NCBI GenBank assembly: GCA_003153575.1
Contig: PLZW01000001.1
Coordinates: 314,265 to 378,264 of the forward strand
Source of the DNA: Acidimicrobiaceae bacterium
GTDB taxonomy: Bacteria > Actinomycetota > Acidimicrobiia > Acidimicrobiales > RAAP-2
DNA length: 64,000 nucleotides
Reading direction: 5' to 3'
Below are positions 41,519-50,444 of this stretch, piece after piece. Both the position numbers and the translations under genes were made by a program. Numbering within the stretch: the stretch's first letter is position 1; every line of letters starts with the position of its first letter. The notes under the pieces are model-generated. The model searched no databases. It was not told the DNA's origin and saw nothing but the letters and a program-made list of their open reading frames with translations.

Positions 41519-42328
41519 ATGGCGGTAGCGGCAGTCAAGGGAGCGACGGCCCAGGTCGACGGGGCGACCATCGCCTTCGACGACACAGGTGGGGACGGAC
41601 CGGTGGTGGTGCTCTGCCACGGCTTCCTCATGGACCGGACCATGTTCGACGACCAGGTGTCGGCGCTCCGCGGCGCCTACCGGGTCGTCAGCTGGGACGA
41701 GCGGGGCTTCGGGGACACGGTCTACGACGACCTGCCGTTCACCTACTGGGACTCGGCGGGCGACTGCCTGGCCCTCATGGATCACCTGGGGATCGACCGG
41801 GCCGTCATCGGCGGGATGTCTCAAGGTGGCTTCATCGCCCTGCGGGCCGCCCTCCTCGCCCCCGAGCGGGTGCGGGCCCTGATCCTCCTCGACACCCAGG
41901 CCGGCCCGGAGGACGCCGACGTCATCCCCCTCTACCAGGGCATGATCGACGACTGGGTGGCCAACGGCCCGTCGGACGACCTGGCCGACGCCAGTGCCGC
42001 CCTGATCATCGGGGCGCCTACGGTGTCCGCCGCTTGGACGGCCATCTGGAAGGCGCGTCCCCAAGAGGCGCTACGCAACCCTGGGCGGACCCTGCTCGAG
42101 CGGGAGAGCATCGTCGACCGCCTGGGGGAGATCACCGTCCCGGCCCTGGTGGTGCACGGCACGGCCGACGCGGCGATCTCCATGGACAAGGCCGAGGCCC
42201 TGGCCGCCGGCCTGATCGGCTGCACCGGGGTCGTAGCAGTCGAAGGCGGCACCCACGCCGCCAACATGACCCATCCCGCCGTGGTCAACGAGGCCGTGCT
42301 CGGGTTCCTGGCCGGCCTGTCCGCCTGA
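41519..42328 (+). CDS. Alpha/beta hydrolase
   Basis: 269 residues from ATG 41519 with GAGGCGAGGAG upstream. VVLCHGFLMDRTMFDDQ is the oxyanion-hole region, IGGMSQGGFIALRAAL the nucleophile elbow (Ser), and VEGGTHAANM the His. The strand ISMDKAEALAAGLIG is typical of the haloperoxidase/epoxide-hydrolase-like branch. No signal peptide. It probably hydrolyses an ester or thioester and may share a transcript with the acyl-CoA dehydrogenase (115 bases upstream). Confidence 0.85.
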   Translation: MAVAAVKGATAQVDGATIAFDDTGGDGPVVVLCHGFLMDRTMFDDQVSALRGAYRVVSWDERGFGDTVYDDLPFTYWDSAGDCLALMDHLGIDRAVIGGMSQGGFIALRAALLAPERVRALILLDTQAGPEDADVIPLYQGMIDDWVANGPSDDLADASAALIIGAPTVSAAWTAIWKARPQEALRNPGRTLLERESIVDRLGEITVPALVVHGTADAAISMDKAEALAAGLIGCTGVVAVEGGTHAANMTHPAVVNEAVLGFLAGLSA

Positions 42329-42348
42329 GGCCCGGCCGGACGTAGCGC

Positions 42349-44055
42349 TCAGCCGGCGGCGGCCGCCTGGGTGGGCGTCGGTGCCACCGGGGTGAGCGTG
42401 GCGGCCACCGGAAGCGCAAGGTGGACGCTCGAGAACGTCACCGAGCCGCCGAGCCTCGGCTGCTCGTAGGACACGGTGGTGGCCACCAGCTGGAGTTCGA
42501 CGTCAGACGTCGGATCGGCCGTGTAGGCCACCATCTCGAGGGGCACGGTCGTGCTGTGCCGCTTCCCGTCGAGGGTGACGGCGATGGGCGTCACCTGGTT
42601 GCCGAGCACCACCCCGGTGGCCCTGTCGACCAGCTGGGCGAAGACCCGGGTCGGACGGGTGCCGGCCGCCACCGTCCCCGAGTAGGTGAGGACGAGTCGG
42701 GGCGCCCCCACGATCACGCCGGCCCGTGCGAACGGCACGGGGACGTCCACCGCATTGGTGGCCGGCGTGGGCGTGATCGGGGCCACCAGACCGCCCAGCT
42801 GCTGGCCGTTCGGGATCGAGGTCAGCGGACCGGAGCCCCCGGTCGCCACCATGGCCAGGGTGCCCGACCCGGTGGCGGTGAAGGGTGGGCCTTCGGGCAG
42901 CGGGTAGGTCGGTGCCGAATAGGAGGTCCCGTTCTGGTCCACGAAGCTGAACCCGGGTCCGGTGTCGACTGAGGTGTCGCGCTGCACGTAGCGCTTCAGC
43001 CAGGCGAAGGTGGCCTGCTCAATGGCGGCGGGGTCGCCTGACGGGGTCAGGCACACCCCGTGGCCGCCGCAGAACCAGCGCATCGACGTGGTCACGCCGT
43101 TCGCCTTCAGCGCCTCGTAGTTGTCGACCCCCTCCTGGAGGGTGAAGAGGGTGTCCACCGTGCCTTGGAGGATGAGGGTGGGGATGTGGATCCGCCTCAG
43201 CAGCTGGGCCGGACCGCGGGCCGCGAACCAGGCCAGCTGGGAGGGGGTGGTGACGCCTTCGACGACGCCCGAGTGGTAGGCGGCCATGACCTCGGGGTCG
43301 ACGTGGTCGCTGGTCGACAAGTTGGTGAGGATGCCCGACCAACCGCTCTTGGGTGTCCCGGCCTTGTCCAGGCTGGTGACAAGGGAGTGCCAGGCGATGG
43401 TCGGGACGATGGCGTCGATCCGGCAGTCGATGGCCGCCGTGACGAACTGGATGCCGCCGCCGTAGGAGCCGCCGACCATGCCTATCCGCGGGTCGCCGGG
43501 CCGGTCGAGCTGCACGCCGGGCCGGGTGGCCACCCAGTCGATGAGCGTGCTGACGTCCCGGGCCTCGTAGGCGGGGCTGTCCACCTCGGCCAAGCCGGCC
43601 GAGTGGCCGAATCCACGGGGGTCCCAGGTCAGGACGTTGTACCCGGCGGCCAGCAGGTCCTTCAAGGGGTCGCCGCCGAGAATGCCCTGCCCGGAGATGT
43701 CGGTGTCTCCGGGCAGGCTCCAGCCCGGGCCCATCAAGATGGTGGGGTGGGGGCCGCCGCCCGCCGTCGGGTCGTAGGCCGACGCCGGGAACCAGTGGGC
43801 CCGGATCACCGTGCCGTCGAACGAGGTGATGTTCCAGTCGGTGGTCGAACCGGCCACCGCCGTGGCCGGGACGGGCGTCGAGGGAACGGGGCGGCTGCAC
43901 GAGGTCACCGTCGCCGCACTGCTGGCCGTGGTGGTCGGCGAGGCGGACGTGGACGTACACGCCGTCAGGGCCCCGGCCATCACGAGGGCCGCCAGCACGG
44001 CTGCGGCCGGGCGGCGGTGGAGGCGGGACGGCGGGCGGACGGAGGACGGGCGCAT
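42349..44055 (-). CDS. CocE/NonD-family hydrolase, lipoprotein
   Basis: 568 residues from ATG 44055; the larger ORF adds antisense shadow. MRPSSVRPPSRLHRRPAAAVLAALVMAGALTACTS is a lipoprotein signal with a lipid-modified Cys near residue 33. The alpha/beta domain has ITSFDGTVIRAHWFP, GPGWSLPGDT, GMVGGSYGGGIQFVTAAID (Ser elbow GSYGG) and CGGHGVC (His). The C-terminal beta-jelly-roll region (TYSGTVAAGTRPTRVFAQLVDRATG) matches the X-Pro dipeptidyl-peptidase C domain of CocE-like acyl hydrolases. Divergent to the DHA2 transporter gene. Confidence 0.85.
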   Translation of the reverse strand: MRPSSVRPPSRLHRRPAAAVLAALVMAGALTACTSTSASPTTTASSAATVTSCSRPVPSTPVPATAVAGSTTDWNITSFDGTVIRAHWFPASAYDPTAGGGPHPTILMGPGWSLPGDTDISGQGILGGDPLKDLLAAGYNVLTWDPRGFGHSAGLAEVDSPAYEARDVSTLIDWVATRPGVQLDRPGDPRIGMVGGSYGGGIQFVTAAIDCRIDAIVPTIAWHSLVTSLDKAGTPKSGWSGILTNLSTSDHVDPEVMAAYHSGVVEGVTTPSQLAWFAARGPAQLLRRIHIPTLILQGTVDTLFTLQEGVDNYEALKANGVTTSMRWFCGGHGVCLTPSGDPAAIEQATFAWLKRYVQRDTSVDTGPGFSFVDQNGTSYSAPTYPLPEGPPFTATGSGTLAMVATGGSGPLTSIPNGQQLGGLVAPITPTPATNAVDVPVPFARAGVIVGAPRLVLTYSGTVAAGTRPTRVFAQLVDRATGVVLGNQVTPIAVTLDGKRHSTTVPLEMVAYTADPTSDVELQLVATTVSYEQPRLGGSVTFSSVHLALPVAATLTPVAPTPTQAAAAG

Positions 44056-44158
44056 CGGCGGAGTGTTGCACCGCGATCCCGCCGCGGCAATCCGCGGTCG
44101 TTCGGGGCGGCCCGATCCCGGACTTGATGGATGGTGGGTCGCCCTGTGGAATGGAGGC

Positions 44159-45670
44159 ATGGCCCCCGCCGACTCCACCTCCTCTTCCGCCGCGCCCCGG
44201 TCCAGCCGGCTGCGCTGGTGGGCACTGGTGGTGGTGTGCCTGGCCATGTTCATGAACGCCCTCGACTCGTCGATCGTGAACGTGGCCCTGCCCGCCATCC
44301 AAAGCGAGCTGCACTTCACCGCGTCCGGCCTCACCTGGGTGGTCACCGCCTTCCTCATCACGTTCGGCAGCTGCCTGCTCATGGCCGGTCGGCTGGGGGA
44401 CCTCATCGGCCGGCGGAAGGTCTTCCTGATCGGCATCGTCGTCTTCACGTCGGCGTCGGTGATGTGCGGCGTGGCCCAGAGCCAGGCCATGCTCATCGCC
44501 GGACGGTTCCTCCAGGGCATCGGCGGCGCCTTCTCGTCCTCGGTGATCATCGCCATCATCGTCACCGAGTTCCCGGCGGCCGGCGAGCGGAGCCGGGCCA
44601 TGAGCGCCTACATCTTCGTGGCCGTCGGGGGCGGGTCCATCGGGCTGCTGGTCGGCGGCATCCTGACCCAGGCGCTGAGTTGGCACTGGATCTTCTTCAT
44701 CAATGTGCCCATCGGGGTCTTCACCTTCGTGGCCGGTCGGATCCTCATTGTCGAGAACGTCGGGCTCGGCATCCGCACCGGGGTGGACGTGGTCGGGTCG
44801 GTACTGATCACGGTCTCCCTCATGCTCGGGATCTACGCCGTCTCCACGGCCACCCAGTACGGGTGGGGTTCCACCCACACACTCGCGTTCGGCGGAGCGT
44901 CGTTGGCGCTGGCCGCCTCCTTCTTCGTCCTCGAGTCCCGGATCGCCAATCCGATCATGCCGCTGCGCATCCTGGCGATCCAGACCCTCGTCCGCTCCAG
45001 CGTCATCCGCGGGATGCTGGCCACGGGCATGTTCACCACCTTCTTCCTCGGCGCCCTCTACCTCGAGGGGGTCCACGGCTTCACCCCGGTCCAGACGGGC
45101 CTGGCCTTCCTCCCCATGGCGGTGACCATGGGCATCCTGTCGGCCGGTGTCACCGCGCGGTTGGTGTCGCGGTTCGGGGACAAGCGGGTCCTCATTCCGG
45201 GGATGGTCTCGGGCACGCTCGGGCTGCTGTTGTTGACCACCATCGGGACCGACACCAGCTACGCCTCGGTCATGCTGCCGGCCTTCGTGCTCATCGGGGC
45301 CGGCGCCGGGACGGCGTTCGCCCCGTTGTTGTCGATCGCCATGGCCGACGTCCCGGTGGCCGACGCCGGCCTCGGGTCGGGGATCGTCAACGTGTCGATG
45401 CAGATGGCCTCGGCCCTCGGGCTCGCCGTCCTCAGCGCCATCGCCACCGGGCATACCCACGCGCTCGAGGCGGCCGGGCACCCCACCGACGTGGCTCTCA
45501 CCGAGGGCTACCGACTGGCGTTCCTGGTCTCGTCGATCCTGGTCGGGGCGGGCACGGTGGTGGCCGCCGTGGCCCTCGACCGGTCGCCGGCCCGGTCGGG
45601 CGGCACGCCCGAGGAGATCCACCTCGCCGAAGAGCAGCTGTCGGCGGCGTCGGAGCCCTTCCCGCACTGA
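44159..45670 (+). CDS. DHA2-family MFS drug efflux transporter
   Basis: 503 residues, ATG 44159 with GGAGG upstream. Fourteen hydrophobic segments are expected. LDSSIVNVALPAIQSELHFT is motif D1-like, and GRLGDLIGRRKVFLIG is motif A (GxLaDrxGrkr), with a conserved motif C region. It resembles EmrB/QacA-type proton-driven exporters. The regulator is not adjacent. It is divergent to the CocE-like lipoprotein, with 103 bases between them. Substrate unknown. Confidence 0.88.
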   Translation: MAPADSTSSSAAPRSSRLRWWALVVVCLAMFMNALDSSIVNVALPAIQSELHFTASGLTWVVTAFLITFGSCLLMAGRLGDLIGRRKVFLIGIVVFTSASVMCGVAQSQAMLIAGRFLQGIGGAFSSSVIIAIIVTEFPAAGERSRAMSAYIFVAVGGGSIGLLVGGILTQALSWHWIFFINVPIGVFTFVAGRILIVENVGLGIRTGVDVVGSVLITVSLMLGIYAVSTATQYGWGSTHTLAFGGASLALAASFFVLESRIANPIMPLRILAIQTLVRSSVIRGMLATGMFTTFFLGALYLEGVHGFTPVQTGLAFLPMAVTMGILSAGVTARLVSRFGDKRVLIPGMVSGTLGLLLLTTIGTDTSYASVMLPAFVLIGAGAGTAFAPLLSIAMADVPVADAGLGSGIVNVSMQMASALGLAVLSAIATGHTHALEAAGHPTDVALTEGYRLAFLVSSILVGAGTVVAAVALDRSPARSGGTPEEIHLAEEQLSAASEPFPH

Positions 45671-45678
45671 CGGGTACC

Positions 45679-45711
45679 GGCCCGGTGCTCCGGTCCCGGG
45701 CCCCGGACCGG
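45679..45711. terminator. Alternative GC-rich hairpins between convergent genes
   Basis: GGCCCGG (45679-45685) pairs with CCGGGCC (45696-45702), and CCGGTCC (45690-45696) with GGACCGG (45705-45711). The two stems overlap, so either can end transcription from the MFS or fhs side. No T-run. Confidence 0.5.
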
Positions 45712-45726
45712 GAGACGACGGTCGGA

Positions 45727-47433
45727 TCAGTAGAGCCCGACGATCTCGCCGTGCTCGTCGATGTCGATGTCGAAGGCCGCCGGGTGGGAGCCGAGGCCGG
45801 GCATGGTGCGCATGTCGCCGCAGATGGCGTACGCGAATCCGGCACCGGCCGACAGCCGGACCTCGCGGACCGGCAGACGCCATCCGGTCGGTGCGCCCTT
45901 CAACTCCGGCGACGAGGAGATCGAGAGGTGGGTCTTGGCGATGCAGACCGAGAGCGCGCCGAAGCCGTTGGCCTCGAGCTGGTCGAGCCGCTTCGCCGCG
46001 GGGGGCTGGTAGTCGACGCCGTCGGCTCCGTACACCCGGGTGGCGATGGTCTCGATCTTCTCCCGCAGCGTGGCCTCTTTGGGGTAGAGGAATGCGAACG
46101 CGCCGGGCTCCTCAGCCGCCTCGGCCACGGCCCGGGCCAGCTCGGTGGCGCCGGCCCCGCCGTCGGCGAAGTGGGTGGTCACCGCGCAGCGCACCCCGAG
46201 CGAGTCGGCGATCTTGCGTATGGCGTCGTACTCGCTCGGATGGTCGTCGGGAAAGGCGTTGATGGCGATCACCGGGGTGATCCCGTGGAGCCGGACGTTC
46301 TCGATCTGCTTGACAAGGTTGGCACCGCCGGCTTCGACTTCGTCGGGGCGCTCGGTGAACAGGTCCGGGGGGAGCGCCTTGCCGGCCACGATCCGGTGGG
46401 CGCCCGAATGGGCCTTCATGGCCCGGACGGTGGTCACCACCACGGCAACATCGGGCGTCAGTCCTGACACCCGGCACTTGATGTTGAAGAAGCGTTCGGC
46501 GCCCATGTCGGCGCCGAACCCGGCCTCGGTGATCAGGAAGTCACCAGTGTGGATGCCGATCAGGTCGGCGACGACCGACGAGTTCCCGTGGGCGATGTTG
46601 CCGAACGGTCCGGCGTGGACCAGGACCGGGGTGCCCTCCGATGTCTGCAGCAGGTTGGGCTTGAGGGCATCGCGCATGATGACGGTCATGGCTCCTGCCC
46701 CCCGCAGGTGCTCGGCCGTCACCGGCCGACCGGCGGTGTCGAAGCCGACGACGATCTGGCCCATGCGGCGCCGCATGTCGCGCAGCGATGTCGAGAGGGC
46801 CAGTATGGCCATGACTTCGGAGGCGGCGGTGATGTCGAATCCGGACTGGCGGGGCACCCCGTCCTCCGCTGTGCCGAGGCCCAGCACGATGTTGCGCAGC
46901 GACCGGTCGTTGACATCGAGCACCCGGCGCCACGAGATGTTGTGGGGGTCGAGGTCGAGCTCGTTGCCCTGGTGGAGGTGATTGTCGACGATGGCCGACA
47001 GCGTGTTGTGGGCGGCGGTGACGGCGTGCATGTCCCCGGTCAGGTGGAGGTTGAACGCCTCGAACGGGGCGGCCTGGCTGTAGCCGCCCCCGGCGGCTCC
47101 CCCCTTGATGCCGAAGGTGGGTCCCATCGAGGACTGGCGGATGGCTGCGGTGGCCCGCTTGCCGATCTTCTCCATCCCCTGGGCGAGGCCGATGGTGGTG
47201 GTCGTCTTCCCTTCGCCGAGGGGCGTGGGGGTGACGGCGGTGACCACGATGTAGCGGGCCCGCGGGCGGTCGGCCAACGCCTCGATGGCGTCGAGGGAGA
47301 TCTTGGCGAGGTGGCGGCCGTACGGCTCGAGGAGGTCCTCACCGATGCCCATCGAGGCCGCCACCTCGGTGATGGGCACCAGGGTGGCGGCGCGGGCGAT
47401 CTGGAGCGCGGTCAGCTGCGGGGCGTCCGTCAT
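45727..47433 (-). CDS. fhs: Formate-tetrahydrofolate ligase
   Basis: 568 residues, usual length about 557. VTAVTPTPLGEGKTTTTIGLAQGMEKIG is the nucleotide-binding signature and GGAAGGGYSQAAPFEAFNLHLTGDMHAVTAAHN the second family motif; CRVSGLTPDVAVVVTTVRAMKAHSGA also fits. It makes 10-formyl-THF from formate, ATP and THF, feeding purine and one-carbon metabolism. It stands alone; folD is not in the window. Convergent to the MFS gene. Confidence 0.96.
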   Translation of the reverse strand: MTDAPQLTALQIARAATLVPITEVAASMGIGEDLLEPYGRHLAKISLDAIEALADRPRARYIVVTAVTPTPLGEGKTTTTIGLAQGMEKIGKRATAAIRQSSMGPTFGIKGGAAGGGYSQAAPFEAFNLHLTGDMHAVTAAHNTLSAIVDNHLHQGNELDLDPHNISWRRVLDVNDRSLRNIVLGLGTAEDGVPRQSGFDITAASEVMAILALSTSLRDMRRRMGQIVVGFDTAGRPVTAEHLRGAGAMTVIMRDALKPNLLQTSEGTPVLVHAGPFGNIAHGNSSVVADLIGIHTGDFLITEAGFGADMGAERFFNIKCRVSGLTPDVAVVVTTVRAMKAHSGAHRIVAGKALPPDLFTERPDEVEAGGANLVKQIENVRLHGITPVIAINAFPDDHPSEYDAIRKIADSLGVRCAVTTHFADGGAGATELARAVAEAAEEPGAFAFLYPKEATLREKIETIATRVYGADGVDYQPPAAKRLDQLEANGFGALSVCIAKTHLSISSSPELKGAPTGWRLPVREVRLSAGAGFAYAICGDMRTMPGLGSHPAAFDIDIDEHGEIVGLY

Positions 47434-47556
47434 GGGGTCTCCTCGGGTCGGCGGCTGTGCGGGAGCGGGCGAGCCGGACTGTAATGCGGCGCCGCTGCGG
47501 GAGCGCCGGTGGCGGGGTGTGTCCCCGGGCCAACGGGGCCTGGCCGGCGCCGGGAA

Positions 47557-48729
47557 TCAGCCGGCCGGGACCGGGCCCTGGAGGGGGCCCCACACCTCCC
47601 GGTTGTCGGCGCGCACCACCCAGCGGCGGGGGCGGATATCGAGCAACGGCTCGAGGCCGCCGCCGGCAAAGATCTGACGGATGGCGGCCTGCTCGTCCGC
47701 CGCCGCCGACCGGTGGGCGTCCTGGATCCGCTTGATCAGGAACATCCGGTAGGGGACCACCCCCACGGTCATCGGCCGGCCCCGCCAGGCGAAGGTCGTG
47801 GTACCGCTGATCCGGCGCTTGGGTTTGCCCAGCACGACCTCGCCGTCGGCCACCTCGGGATGGTCGGCCAGCCAGGCGTCGACCGCGGCCACCTGGGCCG
47901 CCGCCTCGTCCAGGTACTCCTCGCCGATGTAGGCCAGCAGCGCCCGGAGCGAATCGGGAATCCCGTCGTCGGCAAACAGGTCCTCGTTGCCGTCGACGTA
48001 CTCGCTGGCGTCGATGACCGGTGCGTTCATCCGCTCGACCCACCGCCATACCCGCTGGGCCCGCTGCTTCATCAGCACCGACGGGTAGGGGTCGCGGGCC
48101 AGGTGGGCGTGCAGCGGCCCCATGAACCCGTAGTCGGCGATGGTGGGCCGGCCGCCGAGCAAGTAGGGCGAGCCGGCCAGGTGGGCATCGAAGAGGTCGA
48201 GGAACTCCTCGTAGGAGTGTTCGATCTCGGGTACTCGCTCCGGGGTGACGCCGAAGGCGGCGGTAGCGCCGCGCATCCGCTCCGAGGCGAAGGCGAACAC
48301 CGCCTCGCGGGTGGCGTCATCGGCGCCGACGGCCAAGGCGGCGCTGAAGTCCTTGGCCAAGAACGGCACGTTCACGTCGTCGAAGTCCCACCGGTAGTGC
48401 ATGGCCGGGCGCAGCAGGCCCTCGCCGCCGAACAGCTCGAGCAGGTGGGCGACGGTCCGCAACGTGGCGGTGGCCGGATAGGCCGAGCGGTCCGGGGCCA
48501 CGGTGGCGTCGAGGAAGTCGATGATGTCGACGGTGTCCTGGACGATCGTCCCGTCGGGGGCCTGGAGCACGGGGATGATCCACCGACCGGTGACCGGCTC
48601 GATCTCGGCGCTGTAGCGGGGGTCGCCCGGAGCCCGCTCGACGTACTCGATCCGGTGATTGCGGAGATAGGCACGGGCCTTACCCGAATACAGCGACGCC
48701 GGCATGGCGTACAGCACATAGGGGTCCAT
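47557..48729 (-). CDS. Glutathione S-transferase-like protein, unusual C-terminus
   Basis: 390 residues, longer than the usual 200-220 for GSTs. The N-terminal thioredoxin fold has MDPYVLYAMPASLYSGKARAYLRNH, with Ser in the place of the catalytic residue and a cis-Pro site (WIIPVLQAPDG, QDTVDIIDFLD). Residues 90-250 hold the all-helical GST C-domain (ATAAFG, LAGSPYLLGGRPTIADYGFMGPLHAHL). The last 130 residues (about 260-390) are an unfamiliar extension. Actinobacteria use mycothiol, so the thiol cofactor is uncertain. It is divergent to the SDR, across a double inverted repeat. Confidence 0.75.
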   Translation of the reverse strand: MDPYVLYAMPASLYSGKARAYLRNHRIEYVERAPGDPRYSAEIEPVTGRWIIPVLQAPDGTIVQDTVDIIDFLDATVAPDRSAYPATATLRTVAHLLELFGGEGLLRPAMHYRWDFDDVNVPFLAKDFSAALAVGADDATREAVFAFASERMRGATAAFGVTPERVPEIEHSYEEFLDLFDAHLAGSPYLLGGRPTIADYGFMGPLHAHLARDPYPSVLMKQRAQRVWRWVERMNAPVIDASEYVDGNEDLFADDGIPDSLRALLAYIGEEYLDEAAAQVAAVDAWLADHPEVADGEVVLGKPKRRISGTTTFAWRGRPMTVGVVPYRMFLIKRIQDAHRSAAADEQAAIRQIFAGGGLEPLLDIRPRRWVVRADNREVWGPLQGPVPAG

Positions 48730-48853
48730 CAGGGGTCTCCTGTTCGGTGGGGACGGTCGAGCGTAGATCGGGGCGCGGGCCCCTCGGAGGGGTCGTCGTG
48801 CCAGGTCGGGGGGCCCGGTGGAGCTCGACGGGTTCCCGGTTACGAGTGTATCT

Positions 48854-48891
48854 TCTGTCAGCTACTTTGACAGATGTCATCAGAAATGACA
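48854..48891. promoter_or_regulatory. Double inverted repeat between GST-like and SDR genes
   Basis: TCTGTCA (48854-48860) and TGACAGA (48868-48874) form one 7-7-7 inverted repeat; TGTCA (48875-48879) and TGACA (48887-48891) form a second with a 7-base loop. The half-sites TGTCA repeat at a 19-base distance, so two TetR-type dimers could sit almost side by side. TTGACA at 48867-48872 is a perfect -35 hexamer inside the first repeat. It lies 28 bases upstream of the SDR ATG. The regulator at 49747 is the natural candidate. Confidence 0.65.
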
Positions 48892-48919
48892 GTTGTTGCG
48901 CCGGGGGAGAGGACGAATC

Positions 48920-49741
48920 ATGGAGCTGGACGGACGCACGGCAGTGGTCACCGGGGCGGCCTCGGGCATCGGGCTGGCGCTCACCGAGCGCTTCCTCGAC
49001 GAGGGGATGTCGGTGGTGATGGCCGACATCGAGCAGCCCGCGCTGGAGAGGGAGACGGGCCGCATCGCCGGTGCCGGGGGTGCGGTCGTCCCGGTGGTGT
49101 GCGACGTATCCGACCCCGACCAGGTGGCCGGATTGCGGGACGCGGCGCTGACCGCCCACGGTGCGGTGCACCTCCTGTGCAACAACGCCGGCGTGGCCAA
49201 CGGACAGGTCAACCACAAGACGAAGCCGGCCACGTGGCAGTGGATGGTGGGTGTCAACGTGCTGGGCGTCGCCTACGGGGTGAGCGCGTTCGTGCCCCTC
49301 ATGCTGGAGCAGGGCGAGGGGCACGTCGTCAACACGGCCTCGGAGGCCGGCCTCACCTCGTCACCGGTGCTCGGCCCCTACCACGCCACCAAGTACGCGG
49401 TCGTAGGGCTGTCGGAGTCGTTGGCGATGGAGTTCGAGGGCACCCCGGTCAACGTGTCGTGCCTGTGTCCCGAGCTGGTCGACACCTCGATCTTCGAGTC
49501 GACCCGGAACGCCCCCGAGGCGCTGGGGCTCCCGCCGCCGGCCTCCGTCCCCATCGAACAGATGGCCGCACTCATGGGCACCGTGGCCATGCCCCCCGCC
49601 GACGTGTCGGCCGACGTGGCCTACGCCGTGCGGGCCGAGCGGTTCTGGATCCTCACCCACCAGTCGACCCTCGGCCGGATCAACGAACGCAACCGCCGCC
49701 TCGAACAGGGGCGCAACCCCGTGTTCGGACACGGGGCCTAG
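48920..49741 (+). CDS. SDR-family oxidoreductase
   Basis: 273 residues from ATG 48920, with GGGGGAGAGGA upstream. VVTGAASGIGLALTERFLDEG is the TGxxxGIG motif, NNAG follows, and YHATKYAVVGLSES holds the catalytic Tyr-x-x-x-Lys (Ser in NTASEAGL). It likely oxidises or reduces an alcohol or ketone. It is followed closely by a TetR gene (5 bases), then a protein of unknown function, haloalkane dehalogenase and phosphotriesterase-like genes, so it belongs to a catabolic operon. Confidence 0.88.
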   Translation: MELDGRTAVVTGAASGIGLALTERFLDEGMSVVMADIEQPALERETGRIAGAGGAVVPVVCDVSDPDQVAGLRDAALTAHGAVHLLCNNAGVANGQVNHKTKPATWQWMVGVNVLGVAYGVSAFVPLMLEQGEGHVVNTASEAGLTSSPVLGPYHATKYAVVGLSESLAMEFEGTPVNVSCLCPELVDTSIFESTRNAPEALGLPPPASVPIEQMAALMGTVAMPPADVSADVAYAVRAERFWILTHQSTLGRINERNRRLEQGRNPVFGHGA

Positions 49742-49746
49742 GCCCG

Positions 49747-50376
49747 ATGGCCGTGTCGGGCACCGCGGACGGATCCCCTCCGTCGGTGTCGGTGTCGGTG
49801 GACGGCCGGTCGGCCATCCGAGACCGCAACCGCAACGCGGTGCTCGACGCCGTCCTCGACCTGTTTTCGGAGGACAACCTCAGCCCCGGGCCCGACGAAG
49901 TCGCCCTGCGCGCCGGCCTCTCGGTGCGCTCCGTGTACCGGTATTTCGAGGACCACGACGCCTTGTCGCGGGCGGCCATCGAGCGACAGCTCGAACGCCT
50001 GGCCCCACTGCTGGTCATCGCCGCCATCGGCGAAGGTCCGCTCGACGGCCGCATCACCCGGTTCGTCGAGGCTCGGATCCGCCTTCAGGCCGAAGTGGGC
50101 CCGACCATCCGGGCCACCCGCATCCGGGCCACGTTCGACCCCGTGGTGGCGAGCCAGCTCGAGTCGGACCGGACCCGGCTGCGCCACCAGGTCGAGCGGC
50201 ACTTCGCGCCCGAGCTGTCGGCCATGGATGCGGGACGCGCCGGTTCCCGACTGGCCGCGGTCGACATCCTGTGCTCCTTCGAGTCACTCGACCACTACCT
50301 CGTCCACCGGCGACTCGACCCCGGCACGGTCGCGGCCATGCTGGCCGACGCGCTCCACGCTCTTCTCCGGTCCTGA
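49747..50376 (+). CDS. TetR-family transcriptional regulator
   Basis: 209 residues from ATG 49747. SAIRDRNRNAVLDAVLDLFSEDNLSPGPDEVALRAGLSVRSVYRYFEDHDAL is the N-terminal helix-turn-helix domain (recognition helix GLSVRSVYRYF). The helical C-domain is for ligand binding and dimerisation. It lies just behind the SDR and probably binds the inverted repeats at 48854-48891, repressing both the operon and the divergent GST-like gene. The effector is unknown. Confidence 0.88.
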   Translation: MAVSGTADGSPPSVSVSVDGRSAIRDRNRNAVLDAVLDLFSEDNLSPGPDEVALRAGLSVRSVYRYFEDHDALSRAAIERQLERLAPLLVIAAIGEGPLDGRITRFVEARIRLQAEVGPTIRATRIRATFDPVVASQLESDRTRLRHQVERHFAPELSAMDAGRAGSRLAAVDILCSFESLDHYLVHRRLDPGTVAAMLADALHALLRS

Positions 50377-50444
50377 CCCGGGCCCGACCGGCACCCACCG
50401 ACCACGACACGGCCACCCGGGCCCGTAGACAAGGAACGCAACCG

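Noticed and set aside
43019..45883. A 954-residue minus-strand open frame
   Set aside because: It is the shadow of the MFS and CocE-like genes; its sequence is low-complexity Arg/Gly/Asp.
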